DNA of 64,000 bases from Nageia nagi (taxonomy: Eukaryota; Pinophyta), in NCBI GenBank assembly GCA_050084985.1, contig JBITNC010000001.1, forward strand, positions 70,618,001-70,682,000, given 5' to 3'. Below, piece after piece: positions 46,724 to 57,849 of the stretch. Below the pieces are notes generated by a model. It saw nothing but the letters and a program-made list of their open reading frames with translations. It searched no databases and had not been told where the DNA came from. Within the stretch, counting starts at the first letter, position 1; each line of letters starts with the position of its first letter. A program made the position numbers and the translations under genes.

Positions 46724-48210
46724 AATGGTTGAGACTCAAAGGGGCAAAGGTAGAAATTGAGGTTATGGTGGAAATAAAGGTAGAGTAAGAGGAAGAGGCA
46801 AAGGTGGAATTAATGCTTCCAACCAAAATATATTCTATTCAAACCTTGAGGCTACATAGTCTAACCCTAGTCTAATTATGGGTAAGTGTAAGAAGGTGAG
46901 TCCCACTTTTGGCCAAAAAATGGAAGTGTTTTCCTTGATCTTAGGTTTTCTCATAATTGATCTCAAAATTTGAAGCACTTGGATTACGATTCTTGAAAAA
47001 GGTCACTAAGGTAAAAATATAGTTTTCTAAGTCTAGTTTTCAAATATGTAACTTATTATAATACCCAAGTGATAGAAATTAATATTTGGTAGGCATGTTT
47101 AAAACCCACTATTTAAAAAATATAGTTTTAGGACCATACACCCATTGTGTTCGGCAAGTATAATTGGACCTAAATTAAAATATATTTTAAAATAATTTTG
47201 GGAAAAGATACCTAAGAAACTAAATATTATGGATGGTATTTTTTGTAATTTTTTCATGAATATTTTTATTTTTTATTAATTTTTTATTGACCATGATTAC
47301 CATTTAGAAAATTACTCTTGTTTGGGAAGCATAATTTGACCTAAACTTATCATTTTTAATTTCTTTTTTTTAAACTTATGAATAAATGTATGCCAATTGT
47401 GCCCATATATATATATATATATTTTACAATTCCAACAAATACAAAATGCACTATTTAAAAAAATACAATTTTAGGATCATACCTATCATGTCTATCAAGC
47501 ATAATTGGACCTAAATTAAAATATTTTCTTAAATCCTTTTGGTTAAAGACACCTAAGACACAAAATATTGTGGAGGATATTTTTTATATTTTTTCATGAA
47601 TATTTTATTTTTCATGGCTATGATTATTGTTTCAAAAAATGCTCATGTTTGACAAGTATAATTTGAATAAAACTTATCATTTTTAATTTATTTTATATTT
47701 AACTTGTGAACAATTGTATGCAAATTGTGCACATATAGTTTTTTTCATACTTTCAAAAAAATAAAAAGTTATTAAACAAATACAAAAACCTAGTAGTTCA
47801 TAAGACTTCCTCCAAAGTGGGACTCATCTTTTTGCACTTACCCTTATAGAACAACTTGATCAAGGTAGTCAACATGAAATTGTTAGCAATGGTAAAACTT
47901 CCATGGAGGCAATCATGGAATAAATGAAAAAACAACTACATGAGAACTAACATTTTATCACTCAAAATCAAAATATCATTCCTATAATGGATAGAGAAAT
48001 ACCATATGAATCCTTATTGCAATAAAGAGCTCAAGTTAAAGCTAACTAAGGACATGATACACTTTTGAAGGTCCAATTTCAATGGTAAAAATATCAAAGA
48101 GGGTGAAAGCTAGTTAACTAAATTGGAGGCTTACTTTATTGTTAAAGGGTATGGATATTACACTAGGACCACTAGGGAAGCTTTGCATTTAACTAAATGT
48201 CATGACCTAC
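46724..48210 (+). pseudogene. Gypsy gag fragment, interrupted by a TIR element
   Basis: Starts MVETQRGKGRN, stop, then a Gly/Arg-rich stretch GNKGRVRGRGKGGIN. After the TIR element (46880-47843) the same frame continues EQLDQGSQHEIV and KTSMEAIM. A later frame has SWLTKLEAYFIVKGY-like text with an in-frame stop, matching the G4 gag block LDAYFVVRGCND. It then fades near 48210; no protease or RT follows. An old, truncated relative of G4. Confidence 0.7.
46880..47843. mobile_element. 964-bp terminal-inverted-repeat element with internal direct repeats
   Basis: Left end GGGTAAGTGTAAGAAGGTGA then GTCCCAC; right end GTGGGACTCATCTTTTTGCA then CTTACCC: inverted repeats of 27 bp with three to four mismatches. 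Flanked by TTAT on both sides (46876-46879, 47844-47847). The interior has two diverged direct repeats (about 47105-47415 and 47445-47745) sharing CACTATTTAAAAAA, TAATTGGACCTAAATTAAAA, CCTAAGA and TTTTTTCATGAATATTTT, and no open frame for a transposase. It looks like a non-autonomous DNA element. The 4-bp duplication does not fit the usual hAT (8), PIF/Harbinger (3), CACTA (3) or Mutator (9-11) values. Confidence 0.8.
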
Positions 48211-51200
48211 TTGCTTAGGTTGTAGTTTCCATTCTTTATAGAACTTAGTTTTTGGTTTAAGTAAATTAAATCTTGAATGTTTATACTTTATATTTAGATT
48301 CAAATAGCTCTCAAGATATTGAAAAACTATTTGGTATGGGTTAATACCAAACAACACTACATTTTATGAATCCATGCTCAATGGTAAAAGTTCTCTTAAA
48401 ATTATGTCTATGCTAATCTAAGTGTTGCAAACACTAATATTTGTTCATTTTGGTTTTACATGAAGTCTTCATGAATAATATTTGTATATTTAATCAAGTA
48501 CTTATCATTTTAGATATTTGTTTCATTACATTATGCATATCATATCTACATTAAACTTGAATATTCTTACATTTTTTATGAAGCAAATGATGTCTGGGGC
48601 ATAATCTTTTCAGATTAGAGTGTAACATAGTATGTTGACATTATAACTAAAAGATAAAGGTGGAATGAACTTTGTTTTAATATAAAGGTATTCTCATGTG
48701 TTTTTGCATTTCCTTAGATTACTACAATAAATGGTTGGCATAAATACGTTAGAGATTCTATATATATTATGTTCCCATGGTTTCAAATTATTACCATGTA
48801 TTAATACCTTTGGTGATTAATAGATTATCTTGCTAATATTCTCTATTACCTAGTAATATATAAACTTGAGAACAAGATTAAAAACTTTATAAAATTAAAT
48901 CCTTATTACTTCATAATACATTAAGTATCTATTTTGCATTCAGAATTTTAGGAAAAGAAACCCTAAGCTTATAGTGTTTTTTGAGAACATTTTGTTATTA
49001 TTCCAAAATGGTCTAGCCACTAAAGGTAGAGAACAAGGGATTCATAGTAATGGCCAAAGGGAGGTTATAGCTTCTTTTCTATCTAGAATCCTAGTTTGAC
49101 CATCATGTCTAAAAAGTAAGTAGGGTTTGTTATCTACATAGGTTATAGATGTTAACTTGAAAACATATTCTATTTTTTTGGGAGGTTTGGAGTTAATGGA
49201 TTTCCATTTTTTTTTACTATGGTATAATCATAGGAAATTTTAATTCTAAAGTTAATGAGGAAGATGGGAAGAGAAAGAAAAGCTAGAGTAACCAGGTAAC
49301 ACCTGGGGTTTTAGTAAGAAGGCTAATGAGGGTTTGAACACTCAAGTAAATTATTAGGCATCATTTATAATTACTATAGTGTCCATCCATATTTTCTTGC
49401 TAATATTTGTAATAAGATTTTACCATGTTATTGAAACCCTTCTAGCATTGAATAATCATTCTGCTAAAAGCTTGAGTAAAACTATATTGAGTAAATGATT
49501 AGCCATTGGACCTGTAGGATTACAATATTTATTCAATAGAGGGTACATAATAGGTACAAATAAATAGGGTTGTAATTATAAGAAAAACCTTGGATTTGAG
49601 TGTCCTTAGTTAATTATTATAGGTATTGGATGTTTGCTTGACTTAAACCTACAAGTTGTTTAGTCATAGTTATAAATATTCTTTTGTATTCTTGTATTAT
49701 ATTCCAATAGGGTATTTTCTTGTGAACTAAATATTTAAATATCAATTAATCCTTGATAACAAAATACTATTATTATGATTTACTTCAGGTCCAATTGGTT
49801 GTTTAGCCTAAAAGTAAATGTGTATTATGGTGAGGGGGATTATTTATCTATGGTATATTGATGCTTTAAAATCATAACTAGATTTCTTTAGTATATCTAT
49901 TATAACTATAAAATATTGTTCTTTGAAATTAAGTTCATGTAATGAATGAGTAGCACTTTGATTAGTGTCATTGTTGTTGTTAGTATGTATAGGTTACTCT
50001 TTGATTACTCTTTATACTCATCTTGCTTACTAAAATACTTTGTATCACATGCTTTCTCATTGAATGCAATTTAGGAGATAAAAGGAATTCTACAACATAG
50101 TATAATGCCTTGGTGAATGAAGATAACAAAGCTATATTAGAAATTAGTATGAGATTTTAGTTCAAATTTAAATCCTTTTATTTGTATCTTTATCAAAAGG
50201 TTAATGTATGTAGAAGGGAGTTAAGTCTTTTCTCTTCTATGTATAGGAGACTAATGTAAATCTTGATGGAGATTTGATGATGTATTCATTTAATAAAATT
50301 ATTGTTCTTATTATAAAACTATTAAATAATGTATGATGGTTGAGTTTGCTGAGTTTATGTTATGATTGATTCTAGTCAAAATTTCTTTGAAAAATGGTCA
50401 AAAGGATAATAATTCTTACTATTTTATTTAAATAATAATGTATTAAACTAGTTTAAAGGTTGATTAAATACTTTAATATGTTTATGGCAATGGTCAAAAA
50501 GGATAGTCTCAATTTGGGAATATATTTATTAATTAACAATAATATGGAATTTATAAAGGGATTATTCTTATAATTAATGGAATATAGTGTGTTATTGAGA
50601 AATATGTTTGATGTAGACCAAGGATTAAAAGTTACCTTGTTAATTAATAAGTGGAGATAATCATTTAAAAGTCAGTATTCATTAAGATAAAATGAAATGA
50701 ATTAATTTTGGATGACTAAAAAAACTAATAATATCATCAAATCATATTGTATTAAGCTTAAGGTTTAGATCTCATATTTATCTCATTGTCAAGTCATGAA
50801 TGAGTAAATGGAAACCTTGGGGAATCATTGAAAATAGATTCAATCATACAATTCTACATTATGTTAATTGCATGGTTATTAAATTTAATAACAAGAAATT
50901 ACCCTTTTATAGTAGACTATGAATTTTAAGGTAAATTCATAGATGGAAAGACTTTGTTCTTTGGAATATGCATTGAGAGTAGATGAACTTCCTTGACTTG
51001 TTCATTTTGCTTAAATGTTGAAATCATAAAATATTGTTGGTGTATGTTTAATTTCATTATGCATTGGATAGTGTTTATAGCACTTAGATTAGCATACCAA
51101 TAATATCCATATGCATTATCCTTAATGATTAAATGCGTATTTGCATATTTAAAAAAAAAGTTGCTTGTTCTTAGGGAAAAGTAAAGTAAACTAGACTTGA

Positions 51201-51219
51201 TATTTATTAGAACTTTACA
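48211..51219. other. AT-rich region, probably including G4 5' LTR
   Basis: No coding motif on either strand. The right end ...AACTTTACA at 51219 sits 1 bp before a primer-like site, so part of this stretch should be the G4 5' LTR. Its left end could not be found and no second copy is in the window. Confidence 0.4.
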
Positions 51220-51220
51220 T

Positions 51221-51233
51221 TGGTATAAGATCC
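51221..51233 (+). other. G4 primer binding site (degenerate)
   Basis: TGGTATAAGATCC is close to TGGTATCAGAGCC (initiator Met type), next to a CA end at 51219 and about 100 bp upstream of gag. Confidence 0.6.
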
Positions 51234-51304
51234 TATATTAGGCCTATTAGAATCATGGGAAATCTAACACTTGTTTTTGCATTGTAGTACCATTATGATT
51301 GTTA

Positions 51305-52500
51305 CCCATAGGCATGGTTGTAGTTTTTTTACCTAGTCATGTTCTAAGTTAGGATAGGGGTAGAGGTCGAGGTAGGAATACTAGGAATTAGGAAAATATT
51401 GAACATAGTAACTAATAAGATCAACTTGATGATCAAAGTTAGGGTAGTAACTAAGAAAAATAAAATCATCAATAGTAGGATGTAAATCATGAACAACAAG
51501 GTGGGCATAATTAGAAAAATGATGTTGAAAGGGTTTCTATTAGAAATAAAATGCATTTACTTAGGGTACAAATGACACAAAATAATAGGTAATTGATGAG
51601 ATTCATAATCAAGGACCTAATTTGATGTTATAATAAGTACCTAATAATCTTGTGGATTAATTAAGGGCCCAATTTGGGGCTGAATAAGCTAAGGACTTGG
51701 AAAATATATACCTTACCAAGTTTAACAATGATAGTAGTTTAGCAAAAGATTAGCTCATTGAACTTGATGCATATTTTGTAGTTAGAGGGTGCAATGATAA
51801 TGCAAAAACCACCCTTAAAGACATACATCTTTTTGATGTAGCATTATAGTGGTTGAATACATACTTGACCTACTCAAATAAATAAACTATTGATATAGAA
51901 TGGGTTACATTTACTAGAATATTCAAATCTCAATTCTTAACTTATCAATATTTCATAGAGAAACAAAATGAATTTTTCAAGCTAATTCAAGGTGGAAAAC
52001 CTATTGAGAAATATCATAATTAATTTATAAGACTTATAAAATACCTTTCCATCTATGAAGGTAATGAACTACTTAAGATTCATAAATTCATCATAGAAAT
52101 TGACTCTAGTATTGGTTCAAGCATTGATATATTGGAATCAAATACACTTCAAAAAGCTTATAGTTTAGCTCAAAATGTTGAAAGGAATAAAATAAGTAAT
52201 AAGGGTTCCCAATATCATAATATGTCTAATTATAACCCTACAAAATAAAAATACCAAAAGAAGAAAAGCCCTAGTCAATTGAGGTGGCTAGAGAGTCAAA
52301 GAAGAAAGAAAGAAGAGAGAAAGAAATAAGGCAACATTACTTAGAATAGGGGTGAGATGTGTTACCCTTAAGATAATGAAACTAATGAGGCTAAAAAGGC
52401 AATATTAAATTATTTTTAAAATTATAATTTCACCATGCCAAAAATTGGGGGTTGTTTCAATTATGGAGGACTTCATTATGTTATAAACTATTCTAATAGA
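51305..52500 (+). pseudogene. G4 gag and zinc knuckle
   Basis: Begins with an Arg/Gly-rich RGRGRGRNTRN, as in many chromovirus gags. The core follows at about 51700-52230: LIELDAYFVVRGCNDNAKTT, TFTRIFKSQFLTYQYF, PIEKYHN and KFIIEIDSSIGSSIDILESN. A zinc-knuckle remnant GGCFNYGGLHYVINYSNR lies near 52445-52500, where two Cys of CX2CX4HX4C read Tyr (one base change each). Stops in several places. Confidence 0.8.
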
Positions 52501-52559
52501 GATAGTTAATTAGTTAAATATGACCATAGAATCTTTGCAATTACCAATAATGAATCTTT

Positions 52560-52830
52560 GAATAGCTAAACCACACTAATAATGATTAAAGGTACATTAA
52601 TTAACCATAATATTTCTATTTTGATAGATTGTGGAGCCACTAAGAGTTTTATATCTTCTTATGTTATGGACCAAATTACTAGAAAAACCTAAAATGCTAG
52701 AAGAATTTTGGAATGTAAGGTTTGCATCAGGTCAAAAGTGCAAGGTTAAATAATGCAAAGAATATGTAGAAATTATATTACCAAACTATACATATAGGAT
52801 ATCTTTCTATATTGTAGTTAGTAGATAAAG
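52560..52830 (+). pseudogene. G4 aspartic protease
   Basis: ISILIDCGATKSFISSYVMD carries the protease active site DCGA (52627-52638), typical of chromoviruses. A frameshift follows, and the C-terminal half is only faintly visible. Confidence 0.75.
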
Positions 52831-53620
52831 GTCTTATAATGCCTAGTGTGTCACCATGGGGTGCATCAATACTTTTTGTTAAAAAGAAGGATGGTTCCTT
52901 AAGACTATACATAGAGTATAGGATACTAACTAAATTAACTATAAAGAATCAATATCCATTTACAAAAATAGGTGATTTGTTTGATAAATTACATGGATCT
53001 AACATATTTTCCAAAATAGACCTAAGGTTTGGTTACCACTAGTTAAGAATCAAGGAGGAAGACATTCATAAAACTACATTTAAAACTACATAAAACCATT
53101 ATGAATTTACTATCCTACCTTTTGGACTTACTAATACACCTATTAAATTTATGAACTTGATGAATAGTGTGTTTAGAAAATGTTGAAACAATTTTTTCTT
53201 GATTTTTCTTGATGATATACTAATCTATTCACATAATCATGCACTTACAAAAACCCTACAAATTCTTAGATAGAATCAATTGTATGGTAAGATGTCTAAG
53301 TGTGAGTTTTAAACTTCTACTATTCATTATTTGGGACACATAATATTGGATAAAGGATTGGTTATAGATCCTAAAATTATTATAGTAGCAAGGGATTGAT
53401 CAAATCCAATAGATGTAAGTGAAATTCATAGTTTTATGGAATTAGCTAGGTATTCTAGAAAGTTTGTTAAATATTTTGATAAAGTAGCATATCCCATTAC
53501 CTAATTACAAAAGAAAAGCAATAAATTTATTTGGAATTAAAAATATTAGGATACCTTCAAAAATATCAAACAAAAATTGATTTTAGCTCCTATACTCAGT
53601 CTTCTTGACCTTGAAAAGAT
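52831..53620 (+). pseudogene. G4 reverse transcriptase
   Basis: 52839-53042 is open with [40 protein letters not shown] and [12 protein letters not shown] after one stop. Then comes [20 protein letters not shown], the catalytic FLDDILIYSH at about 53203-53232, and KMSKCEF...IHYLGHIILDKG. The FLDD form of the active site is usual in this group. Stops and at least one altered Trp/Cys codon disable it. Confidence 0.87.
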
Positions 53621-54060
53621 ATTTATTGGTTGCACTGATACAAGTAAAGAAAGACTTGGTGGGGTTTTGATGCATGAAAATTCTACATTGACCCCTAAAT
53701 TTGGGAGATTAAAAAATAAAATAAAAATAAATATTTAATTGCATACAAATATTGAAAATTAAAATATCATGAAAGGAATTCTACTACACATGATTTAGAG
53801 TTAGTTGTAGTTGTTCATGCACTTAAAATGTGGAGGCATTACTTAATCATCAAGTCTATCATTCTTAAAATTGATCATCATAGTCTCTAATACCTCTTTA
53901 CTCAACCTATTTTAAATTTTATATAGTGTATATGGGTGGAATTCCTCATTGATTTTGATTTAAAAATTAACTATATCAAGGTTAAAAAAGATATAGTTGT
54001 AGATGCATTAAGTAGAAGTGCTCATACCATTACTATTATTTATAGTTTTAAATTTGTCCA
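53621..54060 (+). pseudogene. G4 RNase H
   Basis: GCTDTSKERLGGVLMHENST, then KYHERNSTTHDLELVVVVHA, LKMWRHYLIIKSIILKIDHH and VVDALSRSAH. This is the standard gypsy RNase H with its D and E positions visible but out of frame in places. Confidence 0.83.
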
Positions 54061-54523
54061 TGAAGATGAGATTAGGAGATAAAAAGCAAGGGATCATTTT
54101 TGCATCAATAAAAATATAAGAATTAGGTAGGAACTGCAAGAAGGTTTTTTAGTGAAAGATAATGGTCTTAGTTTCTTTGATAATAGGCTTGTGATACCTC
54201 TAAAAGGAAATATCAAGAAATAGATCCTTTATGAGAGTCATATGACCCCTTATTCCATAAACCTTGGAATAAATAAAATGAGAGATAATATTAAAAAGAA
54301 ATTTTATTATAAGGGAATGAAAAACAATATTTTGTAGTATGTATCTAGATATCTAAACTATCAAAAGGTGAAGGTTAAACATAAACATCCAGCAGGTTTG
54401 TTACATCCACTAGAAAATCCCTCTAATAAATGGCAATCCATTTGCTCATTTTATTCCTAGAAACACCATAGATGTTGATGTAATAGTTTCTAAGAAATTC
54501 ATAATAGAAATTTTTAGACTACA
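54061..54523 (+). pseudogene. G4 integrase, N-terminal part
   Basis: Zinc-binding region: LYESHMTPYSINLGINKMRD, KKKFYYKGMKNNIL, YVSRYLNYQKVKVKHKHPAG and LLHPLENPSNKWQSI. The core starts (AHFIPRNTIDVDVIV; FIIEIFRLH) and is cut by N5. The second zinc-site Cys pair is partly lost (CLNCQ-type reads YLNYQ). Confidence 0.8.
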
Positions 54524-55322
54524 TGTGATGTACCCAAAATGGATGGTCCACTCCCAAAAAAGTAGAGATGAGGACTAAGTATGCAAAAACAATGCTAAAG
54601 AGGGGAGTTTACTCACTATGATATTGATGAGGCTAATATGCTTAACCTACAAGAAGATAAATGTTAGTGGGGGCCTCAACACTCTATTCCCTTAAGGCCT
54701 TAGAGTGTGCTTAAAGAGAGGTGTTAAACCTCCTTGATGGAATGTATTCCCCCTATCCCATAATCAAATGGGTGATGTAAAATATGGAAATTCATACAAT
54801 GCAATGTGATATTATCATGTTATGCAAGAAAATGATAAGAGGATAAAAAAAAGCTAAACTACCATGAATATAACCTACAAACATACTACATGCTCACACA
54901 AATGTAGAGAAATACAATAAATAAGGACACAAGTGCTCCATTTCTCCAAGATAGCACCATGTGCTCTCCAAAACCTACAAGAATGCTCAAAACATGTCCA
55001 CATGTGTGCTTGGGTATGCTTTGGTTTTTGGATGTGCTTTAGGGTTTAGTTGGATGAGATGGGTAGACTAGTAACAACTAAGGTGAGAAGTTGTAGAATG
55101 ATAATGATTAGGAGGCTAGAGTAAGTGAGTGGAAAAATAGATTTCAAAATTGACTTTATATGTTAGGCATCAAACCAATGGGTTGATTGAGTAACCAGTA
55201 GGCTAGTGGGATGGTCCTAAACTTGAATCATAAATTCTATAATGGCTATGATGAGGTGATGAGACAAAAGTGACAATACATAAAGAGATTAGGGATGAAA
55301 GGGAAATTTTTAGGTGCTTACA
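54524..55322 (-). repeat. N5 3' LTR
   Basis: 799 bp, TGTGATGTACCC...GGTGCTTACA. It pairs with 60916-61723: shared blocks include GCTAAAGAGGGGAGTTTAC, GGGGCCTCA.CACTCTATTCC and TAAGCTAAACTACCATGAAT. Differences are many, so the insertion is old. Confidence 0.88.
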
Positions 55323-55335
55323 AATTTTCCCTTTT
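55323..55335 (-). other. N5 polypurine tract
   Basis: Minus strand AAAAGGGAAAATT directly before the 3' LTR (TGTAAGCACC on that strand). Confidence 0.75.
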
Positions 55336-55559
55336 GAGGCAAGTTTTATGAAAGATGAGACTTAATTCAAAAGCTAACAAGAAATATGATGATGATGAAA
55401 TTATGAAAAGATAAAATGATGAAAAGGTAAAAGGATGAGATGATAAAATGATGATGATCAATGGCCAATGATGTTTTGCTAATGCATAAGGAGATGTGGA
55501 GATACAAAAACCTACTAGATGCTAAGGCTATGCTAGGATGCTCATGACCTAAGGTGAGT

Positions 55560-55860
55560 TAAGGATAATGTTTCCCCATGATCAATGAAAAGCAAAGCCA
55601 AACCATGGTGACAACAACCTTATTACAACACCAATAAATGAATGATGGCCTTGCCCTATGCTGAATACAAATCAAGGTGTGCTAAGGATAAATCTTGCCC
55701 CATACTTAATGGAAAGTAAGAGAAAAATTATAATAATAAGATCTTTCCCCATGCTCAATGAAAAGCAAGAGAAGACAAGATATTTCCCCATGCTTAATGG
55801 AAATTAAGAGAAGATAATGATAAGATTTTTCCCCATGCAAAATGGAAAGCAAGAGCTACT
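55560..55860. repeat. CCCCATGCTCAATGGAAAGC repeat, first cluster
   Basis: About five to six copies of a 40-50-bp unit built on TTTCCCCATGCTCAATGGAA then AGCAAGAG and GATAATGATAAGAT, for example near 55571, 55690, 55743, 55785 and 55830. A second cluster is at 56480-56690. Confidence 0.85.
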
Positions 55861-55924
55861 AACTATTATCAAAGTGATATGTATGCAATGTGTTATTATA
55901 CAACAAGTTGACATAGTCATGTTG

Positions 55925-56290
55925 AGGTTATCTATGGCTATAACACCTCACAGTGCCAACATTATCATACCATAACTAATTAGTACCATAACCATAACTA
56001 GTTAGTGCCAACAAAAATAAAGAAATGTATAGAAAGAAGGTGCAAACACTATTTTGCTATAACCAACTTATACAAAAGTAACAAATAAAATATGATATGA
56101 TACAAAGACATACCTATGGTTATAACACCTCATAGTACTAATACTATCATACCGTAACCATTTTATTGAAAGGAAAAAGATAAAATATGATATGATACAA
56201 AGAGTTACCTATGGCTATAACACCTCATGTTTCTAACACTATAATGTCATAACTAGTAAGTACAAAGGAAAAAGATAAAATATATATAAT
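55925..56290. repeat. ~100-bp repeat with CTATGGCTATAACACCTCA
   Basis: Three copies near 55930, 56113 and 56211 share ACCTATGG.TATAACACCTCA, then a C.AAC.CTAT.AT..CATAAC block; two also share AAAGATAAAATATGATATGA. Between the two clusters of the other repeat family. Confidence 0.82.
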
Positions 56291-56479
56291 AATAAAAGTA
56301 AATGATCTCTACTTTGCCCCAATAGTCGAAGGGTGATATGATTTTATTTTTCCCTAACATTTTAAGGGTGAAGTGATTAAGCATATTCTTACATACCTAC
56401 CAGGCATTAGACCATCACATATAGGTATATGATACCTGAATAGATAAGATATAGATACTCAAAAGATAACCAAAAGATA

Positions 56480-56690
56480 ACCTTTCCCCATGCTCAATGA
56501 AAAGTAAGGGAGATGATAGGAATTTTCCCCATGCTCAAAGAAAAGCAAGAGTTGCTAATGATACATATAAGGTCTTACCCCATTCTCAATGGAAAGTAAG
56601 AACTACTCGTGATAAGATATTTCCCCATGCTCAATGGAAAGTAAGAACTACTAGTGATAAGATCTTTCCCCATGATCAATGAAAAGAGAA
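56480..56690. repeat. CCCCATGCTCAATGGAAAGC repeat, second cluster
   Basis: Five copies near 56485, 56526, 56578, 56623 and 56668, mostly 45-bp steps. The 61-codon open frame here (repeating FPHAQWKVRTT) is only a by-product of the repeat. Confidence 0.87.
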
Positions 56691-57849
56691 ATGATAGCCA
56701 TGATCAAAAGTGATAAAGATAAGGTCATGAAATATGACCTACTACTAACATGACAAGATGCCAATGTGATATAATCATATTAGTAGAAGAATGAAGGTGA
56801 TGTCATTAAAACATCATCAAATCATTGATAAGATGATGATCAATCATGATACCAAATCTCAAAGACATGATATGATAATCCCTAAGAGATGATTGATAAA
56901 TATCAAAGGCATGATTATGATAATAAATGCTTTGATTGATTAGGGATGTGGTGCAAACCAAAAGGAAAATACATGATGAATGATAAGCGATAAAATATAA
57001 AATGATAGAATGATGATTGCTCAATGATTAAATGATAATGATAGAGGGAGAAAATAGATTCATCCATATCAAATCCATTATCACATGCTCCATAAGACTT
57101 AGTTTCCCTCAGAAACCATGATAGTCAACAATATATAATCAATCCTAAAGGAATGATATAAGGAAAATTGATAAATGATTATGACACAAGTGGTTATGTA
57201 CTCATTGGGAATGGTTTCCATGGGATGTGATAATGATGTTAAGTCAAATGAACCTCAAAGATATGTGCCTATGATAACATGATTAAGATGCTTAGATGAG
57301 AGGCATACTTCATGAAAGTGACAAATGATGATGATGAGAGGGAAATGATGAAAAGAGGAAAAATATAACAATAAGAAAATAGGAAGACACACAAGGATAA
57401 AGATGAGTAAAAAGGGTCAAAGCAAATGAAATAAAGATAATGACATAAAAATATGATGATGTGATGATAAGAGAGTGTGATGAGGATGCATGCAACATGA
57501 GCAAGTAGATAATATTAATGGTATAAAAAAGTGATGATAAAGATAGAATATGATGGTGGTGGAAAATGAGTGACTATTTTCCTACCTTGCAATCTCCAGT
57601 AATGGATGATCACAAAAGAGGAGTAGGATCTAGTATCAATTCCCAAGATGATAAGATCACAAAAATAATACTAATGATACAATGCAAGTAATGATGAAAC
57701 GATATGATAACACTAAATACAAAATGATAAGATAAAGTCAAGGATAACAAGGTCATGTAAAATGGATCAACCAACAAAGGTACCATACGAGGATGGAGGA
57801 TCCACCTCATGGTAACCCTGCTCATGCGATGCAATGCTTTGGTCATGAT

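Larger units (their letters stand above)
55336..57849 (-). other. N5 3' noncoding region with repeat arrays
   Basis: No pol motif in any frame. ATGATGA-rich, with two repeat families (listed separately). From 56700 to 57850 it is mostly low-complexity GATGATAA-type sequence with no recognised feature. Confidence 0.6.

Noticed and set aside
56497-56682. Repetitive 61-codon frame (FPHAQWKVRTT units)
   Set aside because: A translation of the 45-bp DNA repeat; not conserved as protein.
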